This document shows positions 31,809-40,182 of a stretch of DNA of 40,182 bases, one piece after another (position 1 is the stretch's first letter; every line of letters begins with the position of its first letter). This stretch comes from Candidatus Angelobacter sp. (GTDB lineage: Bacteria; Acidobacteriota; Terriglobia; Terriglobales; Acidobacteriaceae). The DNA lies in assembly GCA_025462835.1 (NCBI GenBank), contig JAOAPH010000173.1, forward strand, positions 1 through 40,182, read 5' to 3'. The position numbers and the translations under genes were made by a program. The notes beneath the pieces are model-generated. The model made no database searches. It was not told the DNA's origin and saw only the letters and a list, made by a program, of their open reading frames with translations.

Positions 31809-34226
31809 ATGAGGTTGAAGCAACTGTTGGGAATTCTCTTGCTGCTGCTCGCGCAAAGCGCGATGGCCGCGGCCAGCGCGTCGCAATTAACGGATGTAGG
31901 CCTCCAGGCGAAAGAACACGCCACCACGGTCACCATCCGCGCGAACGGCGCTTTCACACACACCGAATATCGGCCGACGGACAACCTGCTGCTGGTTGAC
32001 CTGGCCGGGGTGTCTGCCGCGAAGCTGGAGAACAAGGGCCGCGATCTGCACGGCCAGTATCCGGGCGTCGAATCCTATCGCGTTGTAGCGTACAAAGGGA
32101 CCAATGGGTCCAGCATCACGCGCGTGGAGATGAGCCTGGCTAGCAACGCCGTCGTCAATGTGGACGAAGGCAAGAATCTTCTTTCGGTGCATGTGAGTTC
32201 GAATGCCCCGACGACGGCGGAAACCTCGCCCGCACCTGTGGTTGCTCATGCCAAGGCGGCAGAGGGCATTGAGCACGCGACTCCTATATCTCATACTTCC
32301 GGCAAGCCAGTTCAAGTGCGCAATGTATCGCTCGCGCGCGGCAAAGACGGGATGAACGTTGAGATCGTTGCCTCCGGTGCAGTTGACCCGAAGGTGATCA
32401 AGCTGTCGGCGCCGGATCGCGTGGTGATCGATATCCCCAACTCCGTGCCTACTTCCAAACAGCGGGAGATCGCTGTGAACAACAGCGAAGTGAAAGGCAT
32501 CCGGGTTGCACTATTCTCAGTGAATCCGCCATCCACCCGCATCGTGGTGGACCTGAATTCGGCGCATGAATTCGAAACCGCAAACGCGGGAAATCGCGTG
32601 ACTGTGAAGTTGCATCCGCTTTCAGAAATCGCAAAGACAACAGTTCCCGCACCGGTCGCAGTGGCGCAGAAATCCAGCGAAACTGTAAGCAAGCCGGCGG
32701 CACCCGCAGTGGCGCAAGCTGCTGTGGTGGTGGAGCCCACGGTTACTACTCGACCTGCAACCCAAGACGAGATAGCCGCAACCCTATCGGCTGACCACGC
32801 TACAGTGGTCACGACAACTCGCGGCAATAGCGAACTTCCAGTAATTCCAGTCAATGCCAGCCTCAAGACTCAACCCGCATTGAATGTGGCCATGATGCCG
32901 CAGCAGGCGGCGGCACCTTCGAGTCCCGCGACCCAGTCAGGCAGTTGTGGCAGCAATAAATATAACGGCGAACCGATCTCGGTGAACTTGAAAGACATCG
33001 ACCTGCGCGATTTCTTCCGGTTGGTCCATGACATCAGCGGATTGAACGTTGTGCTGGATCCGGCGGTAAGGGGATCATTGACCATCGTGCTGGATGACGT
33101 GCCGTGGGATCAGGCACTGCAGATCGTTCTCAAGAACAACAGCCTGGATTGCGAACTGCAAGGCAATGTGCTGCGTATCGCGACCACTTCGACCATGAAG
33201 AAAGAGGCTGATGACCGCCGCGCCCAGAATGAAGCACAGGCACTGGCCGTAGAGATGGTCACCATCAATCGCCCGCTTAGCTACGCGGTGGCGAAAGATG
33301 CAGTCCCGACGATAAAGACTTTCCTCTCGGCACGCGGTACCATCATCGCCGATGAACGCACGAATGCGCTCATCATCAGCGATATCCCAAATGTCATGCC
33401 GAACATCGATGGATTGATCCGCCAACTGGACAAGAAGACACAGGAAGTGGAAATCGAGGCCCGCGTAGTGGCAGCAAGCCGCAACTTTGCCCGAGACATT
33501 GGCACCCAGTTGGGCTTTGGTTGGGGCAGTCGTTCGACTTCCGTAGGCGGCGCCGCTGCAGCAGGAAGCAGCCCGATCTCGGCGCCCGCTGTTCCGGGAG
33601 TCATCCAAATCGGTACCAGCGCTCCGTCGGCAGGCACGCTCGTGCAGATACCCTTGTTCTCGAACACGCCGGCGATCGGCCCGAATGCCGGTTTGAGTTT
33701 CTTAAATATCGGTGCGAATTATCGCGTAGATGCGATTCTGACCGCAGCCGAGAACCGCGGATTGCTGAAGATCCTTTCGCGTCCCCGTGTGGTCACCCAG
33801 AACAATGTGGCCGCACTGGTCAAACAGGGCCGACGCATCCCAACGGTCACGGCAGCACAACTAGGTGGGCCGCCGACGGTGTCATACACAGATGCGTTCC
33901 TTCGCCTGTCAGTGAAGCCACAGATCACGGCGGAAGGTACTATCTTCCTCAACGTGGACGTGGAAAACACCACTGCCGATTTCGGCAACGCGATTAACGG
34001 CAATCCGACCCTGGTGACGCAACAGGCGACCACGCAAGTGCTGGTGACCGACGGCGGCACGGTAGTGATCGGCGGCGTGATACAGTCATCGAGCAGCGTT
34101 AACGTTACCCAGTTCCCGGTACTGGGCAACATTCCGGTGCTTGGTAACTTGTTCAAGCGCCGTGCAGTGAGCACCACCACTCAAGAACTGATCTTCTTCA
34201 TTACACCGAAGATCATCCAGACATAA
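31809..34226 (+). CDS. pilQ: type IV pilus secretin PilQ
   Basis: 805 aa from the ATG at 31809 (GAGGAGA 6 nt upstream); the GTG at 31794 lies before that site and is rejected. The signal peptide (LLGILLLLLAQSAMAA) ends near 21. Two AMIN domains (about 23-110 and 165-270) bind peptidoglycan. A Pro/Ala/Val/Thr linker follows. The STN/N0 domain is at about 385-450 (ISVNLKDIDLRDFFRLVHDI), and N1 at about 480-545. The secretin pore covers about 545-805, ending in GGTVVIGGVIQ, VLGNIPVLGNLF and LIFFITPKI. It is the outer-membrane channel through which pili pass. Ends the pil operon. Confidence 0.95.
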   Translation: MRLKQLLGILLLLLAQSAMAAASASQLTDVGLQAKEHATTVTIRANGAFTHTEYRPTDNLLLVDLAGVSAAKLENKGRDLHGQYPGVESYRVVAYKGTNGSSITRVEMSLASNAVVNVDEGKNLLSVHVSSNAPTTAETSPAPVVAHAKAAEGIEHATPISHTSGKPVQVRNVSLARGKDGMNVEIVASGAVDPKVIKLSAPDRVVIDIPNSVPTSKQREIAVNNSEVKGIRVALFSVNPPSTRIVVDLNSAHEFETANAGNRVTVKLHPLSEIAKTTVPAPVAVAQKSSETVSKPAAPAVAQAAVVVEPTVTTRPATQDEIAATLSADHATVVTTTRGNSELPVIPVNASLKTQPALNVAMMPQQAAAPSSPATQSGSCGSNKYNGEPISVNLKDIDLRDFFRLVHDISGLNVVLDPAVRGSLTIVLDDVPWDQALQIVLKNNSLDCELQGNVLRIATTSTMKKEADDRRAQNEAQALAVEMVTINRPLSYAVAKDAVPTIKTFLSARGTIIADERTNALIISDIPNVMPNIDGLIRQLDKKTQEVEIEARVVAASRNFARDIGTQLGFGWGSRSTSVGGAAAAGSSPISAPAVPGVIQIGTSAPSAGTLVQIPLFSNTPAIGPNAGLSFLNIGANYRVDAILTAAENRGLLKILSRPRVVTQNNVAALVKQGRRIPTVTAAQLGGPPTVSYTDAFLRLSVKPQITAEGTIFLNVDVENTTADFGNAINGNPTLVTQQATTQVLVTDGGTVVIGGVIQSSSSVNVTQFPVLGNIPVLGNLFKRRAVSTTTQELIFFITPKIIQT

Positions 34227-34249
34227 GTATAGTTCTCCTCAGCTTCTCC

Positions 34250-34277
34250 GCCCCCAGTTCAACGCTGGGGGCTTTTT
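34250..34277 (+). terminator. intrinsic terminator after pilQ
   Basis: GCCCCCAG / CTGGGGGC perfect 8-bp stem with a 7-nt loop, followed by TTTTT, 24 bp after the pilQ stop. Confidence 0.93.
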
Positions 34278-34321
34278 CTTGCCGGGCAGTGCCGTCCGGC
34301 ATCCGTGTACACTTTTACTCG

Positions 34322-35464
34322 ATGGATCATCCCGGACGACAACTGAAACTGGTTCAAGAACTGGAGCTGCATGGGGTCTCCGCCATGCTGGTGACCCATC
34401 TGCCGAATGTCCGCTATCTGTGCGGATTCACCGGCAGTGCGGGAGTGCTGGCCGTGCTGGTGGGAAAGGGAAGAAAGCCCACACTCGTATTCTTCACTGA
34501 CGGTCGATACAGCGAACAGGCGCGCAATGAGGTGCGGTGCGCGAAGGTGGTCATCGCGAAAGGGCCGGCGCTGGCGTCGGCGGCGGAGTGGCTTGCAGCG
34601 AGGCAGCAGAGAGGCATGGAGGTTGGGTTTGAGGCTGAACATATGTCGGTGGCCTCCCGCTCGGCGCTGGGAAAGGTCGCAAGCAAACTGAAGCTGCGAG
34701 AGCTTTCGCAGGTGGTGGAACGGCTCAGGATGATCAAGGAGCCGGCGGAAGTAGACCACATCCGCGCGGCGGTACTGCTGGCGTCAAGCGTATTCGAAGT
34801 TGCAAAGCAGGAGATCAAGCCCGGAGTTACAGAGAGCAGCATTGCTGCGCAGATCGAATATATGTGTCGCAGAATGGGAGCCGAGGGGATGTCATTCGAC
34901 ACCCTGGTAGCGGCAGGGCAGCGGTCCGCACTTCCGCACGGGGTGGCCAGCCAGAACTTGGTTCCCGACAATGGGTTCGTCATCTTAGACTTCGGTGTTA
35001 TACTCGCCGGTTATTGTTCGGACATGACCCGCACTGTGCACGTCGGCCGTCCCGACAAGCGGGCATTGGAGATGTACCGGGCCGTTCTGGAAGCGCAGCT
35101 GGCTGGAATCGACGCAGTCAGGCCGGACGTGGAAACCCAAAAAGTGGACTTTGCAGCACGAAAAGTGCTGGCAAAAGCCGGCTTGGGGAGGTATTTTACT
35201 CATTCCACGGGACACGGAGTGGGAATCGAGATACACGAGCCTCCTTCATTGCGGAAAAGGGGCCGGATTCCGAAACGAACAAAGACCAGTCAGAGGGCAA
35301 ACGCGGCGATTCCCGACCGACTAGAGCCGGGAATGGTGATTACCATTGAGCCGGGGGTCTATCTGCCGGGCATTGGCGGGGTCCGAATCGAGGACATGGT
35401 ATTGGTGACCGAGAACGGTTGTGAAGTGCTGACACCGACCGGTAAAGACCTCATTGTGATCTAG
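34322..35464 (+). CDS. M24-family Xaa-Pro aminopeptidase
   Basis: 380 aa from the ATG at 34322; a GTG at 34289 would start inside the pilQ terminator area. Removes N-terminal residues preceding proline. The N-terminal creatinase-like domain covers about 1-130 (LVTHLPNVRYLCGFTGSAG). The pita-bread metallopeptidase domain covers about 135-380. Metal ligands of the M24 pattern are readable: Asp in ILDFGV, Asp in CSDMTRTVHVG, His in THSTGHGVG, Glu in TIEPGVYLPG and Glu in VRIEDMV. The usual short linker before the fourth ligand is replaced by a basic stretch (RKRGRIPKRTKTSQ). Cytoplasmic. Often precedes accB in this phylum. Confidence 0.92.
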   Translation: MDHPGRQLKLVQELELHGVSAMLVTHLPNVRYLCGFTGSAGVLAVLVGKGRKPTLVFFTDGRYSEQARNEVRCAKVVIAKGPALASAAEWLAARQQRGMEVGFEAEHMSVASRSALGKVASKLKLRELSQVVERLRMIKEPAEVDHIRAAVLLASSVFEVAKQEIKPGVTESSIAAQIEYMCRRMGAEGMSFDTLVAAGQRSALPHGVASQNLVPDNGFVILDFGVILAGYCSDMTRTVHVGRPDKRALEMYRAVLEAQLAGIDAVRPDVETQKVDFAARKVLAKAGLGRYFTHSTGHGVGIEIHEPPSLRKRGRIPKRTKTSQRANAAIPDRLEPGMVITIEPGVYLPGIGGVRIEDMVLVTENGCEVLTPTGKDLIVI

Positions 35465-35533
35465 GTCGTGCGTCAGACACGAGCTGGGGCTCGGGAGGCA
35501 AAGCTTGAGGAAGGTTAGAAGTCAAACCACACG

Positions 35534-36037
35534 ATGAACCAAAAAGAACTGAAAGAGCTGATCGAGTTCCTCATCGAAAAGGACATTGCCGAATTCGAGC
35601 TGGAGCGTGGCGACGTGAAGCTGCGGGTCAAGCGCGCCGGGAGTACTCCGGAAGTCCATTACGTGCAATCGGCGGTATCTGCGGTTCCGATGATGGCAGC
35701 TCCGGTGATGGCGAGTGCTGGAAGCGCTGCGCCGAACCCGCCCGCTGGCGGTGAGGCGGCGCTGGCGAAAGTAGAGGCGGCGAGCGAAGAGGAGCTCTTC
35801 CTGGTGAAATCCCCGATCGTAGGCACCTATTACGAAGCGCCATCGCCGGGGTCGCCAGCATTTGTGAAAGTTGGCGATGCAGTGGAAACCGGACAGATCC
35901 TCTGCATCATTGAAGCCATGAAGCTGATGAATGAGATTGAATCCGACGTCTCCGGCACCGTGGCAAAAATACTCGTCAAAAACGGACAGCCTGTGGAATA
36001 CGGGCAGCCGCTGTTCGCGATAAGCTCGCGCAAGTAA
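35534..36037 (+). CDS. accB: acetyl-CoA carboxylase biotin carboxyl carrier protein
   Basis: 167 aa. Carries biotin between biotin carboxylase and carboxyltransferase in the first step of fatty acid synthesis. The N-terminal helix [20 protein letters not shown] and LRVKR are typical. A Pro/Ala linker (about 65-85) leads to the biotinyl domain (about 88-165). It contains [14 protein letters not shown] and the biotinylation site EAMKLMNEI. 17 bp precede accC; the carboxyltransferase genes accA and accD are not in this window. Confidence 0.96.
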   Translation: MNQKELKELIEFLIEKDIAEFELERGDVKLRVKRAGSTPEVHYVQSAVSAVPMMAAPVMASAGSAAPNPPAGGEAALAKVEAASEEELFLVKSPIVGTYYEAPSPGSPAFVKVGDAVETGQILCIIEAMKLMNEIESDVSGTVAKILVKNGQPVEYGQPLFAISSRK

Positions 36038-36054
36038 CGCTCGCACATTCATTC

Positions 36055-37425
36055 ATGTTCAAGAAAATCCTGATTGCCAACCGCGGTGAGATCGCCCTGC
36101 GGATCATTTGCGCCTGTAAAGAGCTGGGCGTCCGCACGGTGGCGGTTTACAGCGAAGCCGACCGCAACTCGTTGCACGTCCGCTTTGCCGATGAGGCCAT
36201 TTGCATCGGGCCGGCGCGCTCCTCTGAGAGCTACCTGAATATTCCCGCAGTGATCAGCGCGGCCGAGATCGCCAACGTCGATGCCATCCATCCGGGATAT
36301 GGCCTATTGAGCGAGAACGCAAACTTCGCGGAGGTGTGCGAGGCCTCGCACATCAAGTTCATTGGCCCTCCAGCAGAGATCACGCGCTTGATGGGCGAAA
36401 AAGAAAAAGCGCGGCAGGCGATGAAGAAGGCTAACGTCCCAATCCTGCCGGGGTCTGACGGCATCATCGCCAGCGAAGACGAAGCCATTGAGTGGGCCAA
36501 GAAAGTCGGCTATCCCGTTATCTTGAAAGCGAAAGCAGGCGGCGGCGGACGCGGGATGCGCGTGGTGCGCAGCGAACCGGAGTTGGTCCCGCTATTTCAA
36601 GCGGCGAGTTCGGAAGCGGCGGCGGCATTTGGCAACGGTGAACTTTACATGGAGAAGTTCATCGAACGGCCTCGGCATATCGAGTTTCAGATCCTCGCGG
36701 ATTCCCATGGGCATGTGATCAGCCTAGGCGAACGCGAGTGCAGCATCCAGCGCAGGCACCAGAAATTGCTGGAGGAGTCACCTTCGACACAAGTCACGCC
36801 GGAGATGCGTAAAGAGATCGGCGACAAGCTGGTCAGTTCTCTGACCGATATTGGGTATGTGAACGCGGGGACGATCGAATTCCTGATGGACGAAGACCGC
36901 AGCCTCTACTTCATCGAGATGAATACGCGCATCCAGGTGGAGCACTGTGTCACTGAAATGGTCACGGGCATTGACTTAGTGAAGAGCCAGATATTGATCG
37001 CCGCGGGCGCGAAGCTGAGCGAAATACTTCCGGAGAAGATCGAAGGCCCGCGCGGACACGCGATCGAATGCCGCATCAATGCCGAGCATCCTGAGAAATT
37101 CACGCCATCGGCAGGGAAGATCACGACATTCAATATCCCCGGCGGGATCGGCGTGCGCGTGGACACGAACCAATACGCAGAAGGCGTGGTGCCTCCGTAC
37201 TACGATTCGATGATCGCGAAGCTGATCACCCACGGGCGTGACAGGGAAGAGGCGATATCACGGATGTCGCGGGCGTTGGATATGTTCATTGTGGAAGGGA
37301 TCTATACGACCATCCCGCTGCATCGACGAATCATGCAGGATCCCGACTTCCGCGCCGGTAATTTTGATACCAAGTTCATGGAACGCTTCCTGGCCCATAA
37401 GACTTCAACACAAGCAAAGGGTTAA
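36055..37425 (+). CDS. accC: biotin carboxylase subunit of acetyl-CoA carboxylase
   Basis: 456 aa. ATP-dependent carboxylation of biotin on AccB. N-terminal biotin carboxylase domain [16 protein letters not shown] and [14 protein letters not shown]. Central ATP-grasp with the glycine loop [11 protein letters not shown] near residues 161-171. Catalytic region [19 protein letters not shown] and [18 protein letters not shown]-terminal [17 protein letters not shown]. Length typical (445-460). The next gene begins directly at the base after the stop, so the operon continues. Confidence 0.97.
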   Translation: MFKKILIANRGEIALRIICACKELGVRTVAVYSEADRNSLHVRFADEAICIGPARSSESYLNIPAVISAAEIANVDAIHPGYGLLSENANFAEVCEASHIKFIGPPAEITRLMGEKEKARQAMKKANVPILPGSDGIIASEDEAIEWAKKVGYPVILKAKAGGGGRGMRVVRSEPELVPLFQAASSEAAAAFGNGELYMEKFIERPRHIEFQILADSHGHVISLGERECSIQRRHQKLLEESPSTQVTPEMRKEIGDKLVSSLTDIGYVNAGTIEFLMDEDRSLYFIEMNTRIQVEHCVTEMVTGIDLVKSQILIAAGAKLSEILPEKIEGPRGHAIECRINAEHPEKFTPSAGKITTFNIPGGIGVRVDTNQYAEGVVPPYYDSMIAKLITHGRDREEAISRMSRALDMFIVEGIYTTIPLHRRIMQDPDFRAGNFDTKFMERFLAHKTSTQAKG

Positions 37426-37785
37426 ATGCCTACACTCATTGCCGCGCCCACGCGCATTCAGGCCGCTGGAAATAAACCCAAACTCATCGACGAATTCATT
37501 GGCCGGGTAAATTCCAAAGAGGAGCGGCTGAGCGTGGCCCATATGCGCAGTCCGAGTGGGTGGCTGGAGCCGGGACAGACTCCGCAATTCGACGAATTCA
37601 CTATCGTTATCGCAGGGATGGTACGTGTGACTCACAAGAGCGGAACGATGGACGTAAGGCCGGGGCAAGCCGTGATTGCGCACGCGGGAGAGTGGGTGCA
37701 GTACTCGACGCCGGAGGCGGATGGCGCGGAGTACATCGCAGTCTGCCTGCCTGCATTTTCGATGGAGACGGTGCATCGCGACTAG
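37426..37785 (+). CDS. small cupin-domain protein
   Basis: 119 aa. Single-domain cupin: WLEPGQTPQFDEFTIVIAGMVRV (cupin motif 1 region) and VRPGQAVIAHAGEWVQYSTP (motif 2). The metal-binding His residues of motif 1 are partly replaced: QFDEF where HxH-type residues are usual. A Glu and one His remain, so metal binding is uncertain. Begins immediately after accC (TAA-ATG), with AAAGGG just before. Role unknown; may be an ethanolamine- or auxin-binding-like cupin. Confidence 0.78.
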   Translation: MPTLIAAPTRIQAAGNKPKLIDEFIGRVNSKEERLSVAHMRSPSGWLEPGQTPQFDEFTIVIAGMVRVTHKSGTMDVRPGQAVIAHAGEWVQYSTPEADGAEYIAVCLPAFSMETVHRD

Positions 37786-37790
37786 CTGCT

Positions 37791-38420
37791 ATGAGTGCAG
37801 ACCAGAAACTGCCCCGGCTTTACGCGATTGTGGATCAAGGGTGCTTGCCGCCATCGATCTCTGTGGCCGCGTTTGCGGAGGAGTTGATGGGCGCGGGTGT
37901 TCGGCTGTTGCAGTATCGGAACAAGTTTGGCAGCGCACGAAGGATGCTGTCTGACGCGCGTGAGTTGAAGCGGATCGCGCTGAAGAGTGATGGGATTCGC
38001 CTCATTATGAATGACCGCGCGGACCTGGCAATCGCCGCAGGATTCGAGGGAGTTCATTTAGGACAGGACGATCTGTCAGTAGAAGGCGCGAGGGTATTGT
38101 GCAAACCGCCGATGATAGTCGGGACATCCACTCACAATGTTGCGCAGCTCGAGGCGGCGGATAAGACCTCCGCGGATTACATCGCGCTGGGGCCAATATT
38201 TCAGACGACCTCCAAGGCGAATCCCGATCCGGTGGTGGGACTGGATGGACTCCGGGCAGCGAGGAAAGCAACAAACAAGCCATTGGTAGCGATTGGCGGG
38301 ATCACGCGTCTAAATTGCAGGCAGGTGATCGATGCAGGAGCGGATTCGGTGGCGGTGATCTCGGACTTACTGCGTAACCCGGCCGAATCGGCCGAAGAAT
38401 TTCTTAAACTACTGAGTTAA
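37791..38420 (+). CDS. thiE: thiamine phosphate synthase
   Basis: 209 aa from the ATG at 37791. A longer in-frame start at 37560 would read through the cupin gene and is rejected. Couples HMP pyrophosphate and thiazole phosphate into thiamine phosphate. TIM-barrel motifs: LYAIVDQG, LLQYRNKF (Q-x-R-x-K substrate contact), LIMNDRADLA, GVHLGQDDLSV, VGTSTHN, ADYIALGPIFQTTSK and VAIGGIT. The LQYRNK form rather than LRxK is common outside enterobacteria. No TPP riboswitch is evident upstream, because it lies inside the acc operon. Confidence 0.95.
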   Translation: MSADQKLPRLYAIVDQGCLPPSISVAAFAEELMGAGVRLLQYRNKFGSARRMLSDARELKRIALKSDGIRLIMNDRADLAIAAGFEGVHLGQDDLSVEGARVLCKPPMIVGTSTHNVAQLEAADKTSADYIALGPIFQTTSKANPDPVVGLDGLRAARKATNKPLVAIGGITRLNCRQVIDAGADSVAVISDLLRNPAESAEEFLKLLS

Positions 38421-38462
38421 AACGGGCACTCGCGATATAAACTGAAGTCCACAACTCCAAAT

Positions 38463-40010
38463 ATGAGCACAAAAGGCGCTATTCCGGTGCTTGTCAAGAC
38501 GCAAGACCAGGAACTGGTCAAAGGCCTGGGCCTGACCAGTGCGACCACGCTGGTGATGGGCTCGATGATCGGCTCGGGGATATTCATCGTCTCGGCGGAG
38601 ATCTCGCGACTGGTGGATTCGCCGGCGCTGCTGATTGCTGCATGGCTGATCACCGGATTCATGACCGTCACCGGCGCACTCGCATATGGCGAGTTGGCGG
38701 CGATGATGCCCCGCGCGGGCGGACAGTATGTTTACCTGCGGGAATCGCTGGGGCCGCTATGGGGATTTCTTTACGGCTGGACGCTGTTCCTGGTAATCCA
38801 AACCGGCACGATTGCCGCCGTAGGCGTGGCTTTCGGAAAATTCCTGGGATACTTCTTTCCTTCGGTCTCATCGACGAATTGGATCTGGCATATCGCGAAA
38901 GTGCCGCCGATCCCGCTGGGGCCGATGGTACTGGGCAACATGGATGTCGGGCTGAATACGCAGAATCTTACCGGCATCGTTGTCGTGATCATTCTCACGA
39001 TCGTGAATGTCTTTGGCGTGAAGACGGGCGCTGCGGTGCAGAACGTGTTCACGATCGCAAAGACATCTGCGCTGCTGGGATTGGTTCTGCTGGGATTCGC
39101 GGTAGGAAGAAATGCCATTGCGCTTAACGCGAACTTTGGCGACTTCTGGCGACACGCCAGCCTGAGCGCGAAGCACGCAGTCCAAGTGGGCGTAGATGGG
39201 CCGACCGCACTAGTAGGCACGCTGACGATTCTGGCAGTCGTGCAGGTGGGGTCATTATTTTCCGCCGACGCCTGGAACAATGTGACGTTCACCGCCGGGG
39301 AAGTGAAGAATCCCAAGCGCAACCTGCCGCTCTCGCTGGCTCTGGGCACAGGGACGGTCATTTTCCTATACATCGCGGCCAATTTTGTTTACCTGAATGT
39401 GTTGCCGCTCGATGGCAGTCCAACGGGACAGACGGTGCTGGAGCGCGGGATCAAGTTCGCAGCAGAAGATCGCGTGGGCACCGCGGTGATGCTGCAGATG
39501 TTCGGAGCCATGGGCGCGGCCTTGATGTCGATAGCGATCATGATCTCGACCTTCGGATGCTGCAACGGGCTGATCATGGCGGGAGCGCGGGTCTATTACG
39601 CGATGGCGAAGGATGGGTTGTTCTTCAAGTCCGTGGCTTCGCTTCATCCGAAGTACAAATCACCTGCGATATCGTTGGTAGTCCAAGGTGTCTGGACATG
39701 CCTGTTATGCCTGTCTGGATCTTACGGACAGCTCCTGGACTACATCATCTTCGCCGTCCTTGTGTTCTATATATTGACGATCGCTGGATTATTCGTGCTG
39801 CGGCGAACGCGGCCTGATGCGGAGCGTCCCTACAAGGCGCTGGGATATCCGGTGTTGCCGGCGATTTATATCGTGATCGCCTTGTTCATTGATGTTGTGC
39901 TTCTGCGCTACAAGCCGCAATATACTTGGCCAGGGCTGATAATCGTATTGTTGGGAATCCCGGTCTATATGCTGTGGAAGCGAAGCGGCGCGGAACCCGA
40001 AGCTGCATAG
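38463..40010 (+). CDS. APC-superfamily amino acid permease
   Basis: 515 aa integral inner-membrane transporter with about 12 hydrophobic segments. LeuT-like APC features: first helix SATTLVMGSMIGSGIFIVSAEI (unwound G-S-G motif), AYGELAAMMPRAGGQYVYLRE, the GWTLFLVIQTGTIAAVGVAF helix, and DAWNNVTFTAGEVKNPKRNLP between helices 6 and 7. The pattern is that of the SteT/LAT family of amino acid exchangers. Substrate unknown. 42 bp after thiE, so probably the same transcript or its own weak promoter. Confidence 0.92.
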   Translation: MSTKGAIPVLVKTQDQELVKGLGLTSATTLVMGSMIGSGIFIVSAEISRLVDSPALLIAAWLITGFMTVTGALAYGELAAMMPRAGGQYVYLRESLGPLWGFLYGWTLFLVIQTGTIAAVGVAFGKFLGYFFPSVSSTNWIWHIAKVPPIPLGPMVLGNMDVGLNTQNLTGIVVVIILTIVNVFGVKTGAAVQNVFTIAKTSALLGLVLLGFAVGRNAIALNANFGDFWRHASLSAKHAVQVGVDGPTALVGTLTILAVVQVGSLFSADAWNNVTFTAGEVKNPKRNLPLSLALGTGTVIFLYIAANFVYLNVLPLDGSPTGQTVLERGIKFAAEDRVGTAVMLQMFGAMGAALMSIAIMISTFGCCNGLIMAGARVYYAMAKDGLFFKSVASLHPKYKSPAISLVVQGVWTCLLCLSGSYGQLLDYIIFAVLVFYILTIAGLFVLRRTRPDAERPYKALGYPVLPAIYIVIALFIDVVLLRYKPQYTWPGLIIVLLGIPVYMLWKRSGAEPEAA

Positions 40011-40062
40011 TCCGATTCGAAGAAGATCTTTGAGATGTAACTCCTAAGGAGAGAAAAACTGA

Positions 40063-40182
40063 ATGGCCAATATACTGGCTACAAAACCCCTGAGCCTCTT
40101 GCTGCAAGAGTCGCAGGAAACCGGAGAACATAGCCTTAAGCGCACTCTTGGAGCATTCCAGTTGACTGCTCTGGGAGTCGGC
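40063..40182 (+). CDS. second APC-family amino acid permease, N-terminus only
   Basis: The ATG at 40063 follows AAGGAGAG by 9 nt. The 40 codons before the window edge read through HSLKRTLGAFQLTALGVG. This is the pre-helix and start of transmembrane helix 1 of cationic amino acid transporter-type APC permeases (LKRTLGAFQLTALGVGAIIG in relatives). It is thus a second permease directly downstream of the first. Truncated by the window, not by mutation as far as can be seen. Confidence 0.8.
   Translation, partial: MANILATKPLSLLLQESQETGEHSLKRTLGAFQLTALGVG

Overview
The window looks like chromosome of an uncultured or poorly described member of Acidobacteriota, class Terriglobia. This is inferred from moderately high GC, a pilMNOPQ - M24 peptidase - accB - accC order, CadC-like winged-helix membrane regulators, secreted Ig-like/beta-propeller proteins, and several families of short interspersed repeats of the kind common in these genomes. 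No rRNA, tRNA, CRISPR array, transposase or phage gene was seen.

Layout. 1-6.2 kb holds carbohydrate-active genes: the N-terminal part of a large glucosidase-type glycoside hydrolase, broken by an in-frame TAA, and three paralogous secreted GH71/GH99-like proteins, one of them divergent. 6.2-10.2 kb is a complete PQQ biosynthesis operon on the minus strand (pqqA-B-C-D, a small membrane protein, pqqE). It includes a 26-codon pqqA. Its pqqE carries about 130 extra in-frame codons built from palindromic repeat modules. 10.7-12.9 kb is a secreted Ig/beta-propeller protein. 13.3-19.7 kb holds an ABC-F ATPase, a VanX-type D-Ala-D-Ala dipeptidase flanked by direct repeats, a DUF427 protein, a winged-helix membrane regulator and an OmpA-family lipid/peptidoglycan-linking protein. 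19.9-24.2 kb carries an Hfq-like protein, an inositol monophosphatase, a small conserved protein, a domain-permuted aconitase-family enzyme, a small membrane protein and a seven-iron ferredoxin.

24.5-25.4 kb is a type II toxin-antitoxin pair (DUF1778 antitoxin plus GNAT toxin). A perfect 21-bp inverted repeat fills the spacer between its -35 and -10 boxes. 25.5-27.7 kb has a transglutaminase-like membrane protein and a lipoprotein. 28.2-34.2 kb is a type IV pilus alignment/secretin operon (HTH gene, pilM, N, O, P, Q) ending at a strong terminator. 34.3-40.2 kb has an M24 aminopeptidase, accB, accC, a cupin, thiE and two APC-family amino acid permeases, the second cut by the window edge.

The most unusual signal is the repeat ecology. 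Twin-hairpin modules that occur between genes (24.33-24.40 kb) also occur twice, exactly 222 nt (74 codons) apart, inside the reading frame of pqqE. A different repeat sits in frame in the ABC-F C-terminal linker. This resembles the in-frame palindromic elements known from Rickettsia and suggests that repeats are turned into protein linkers here.
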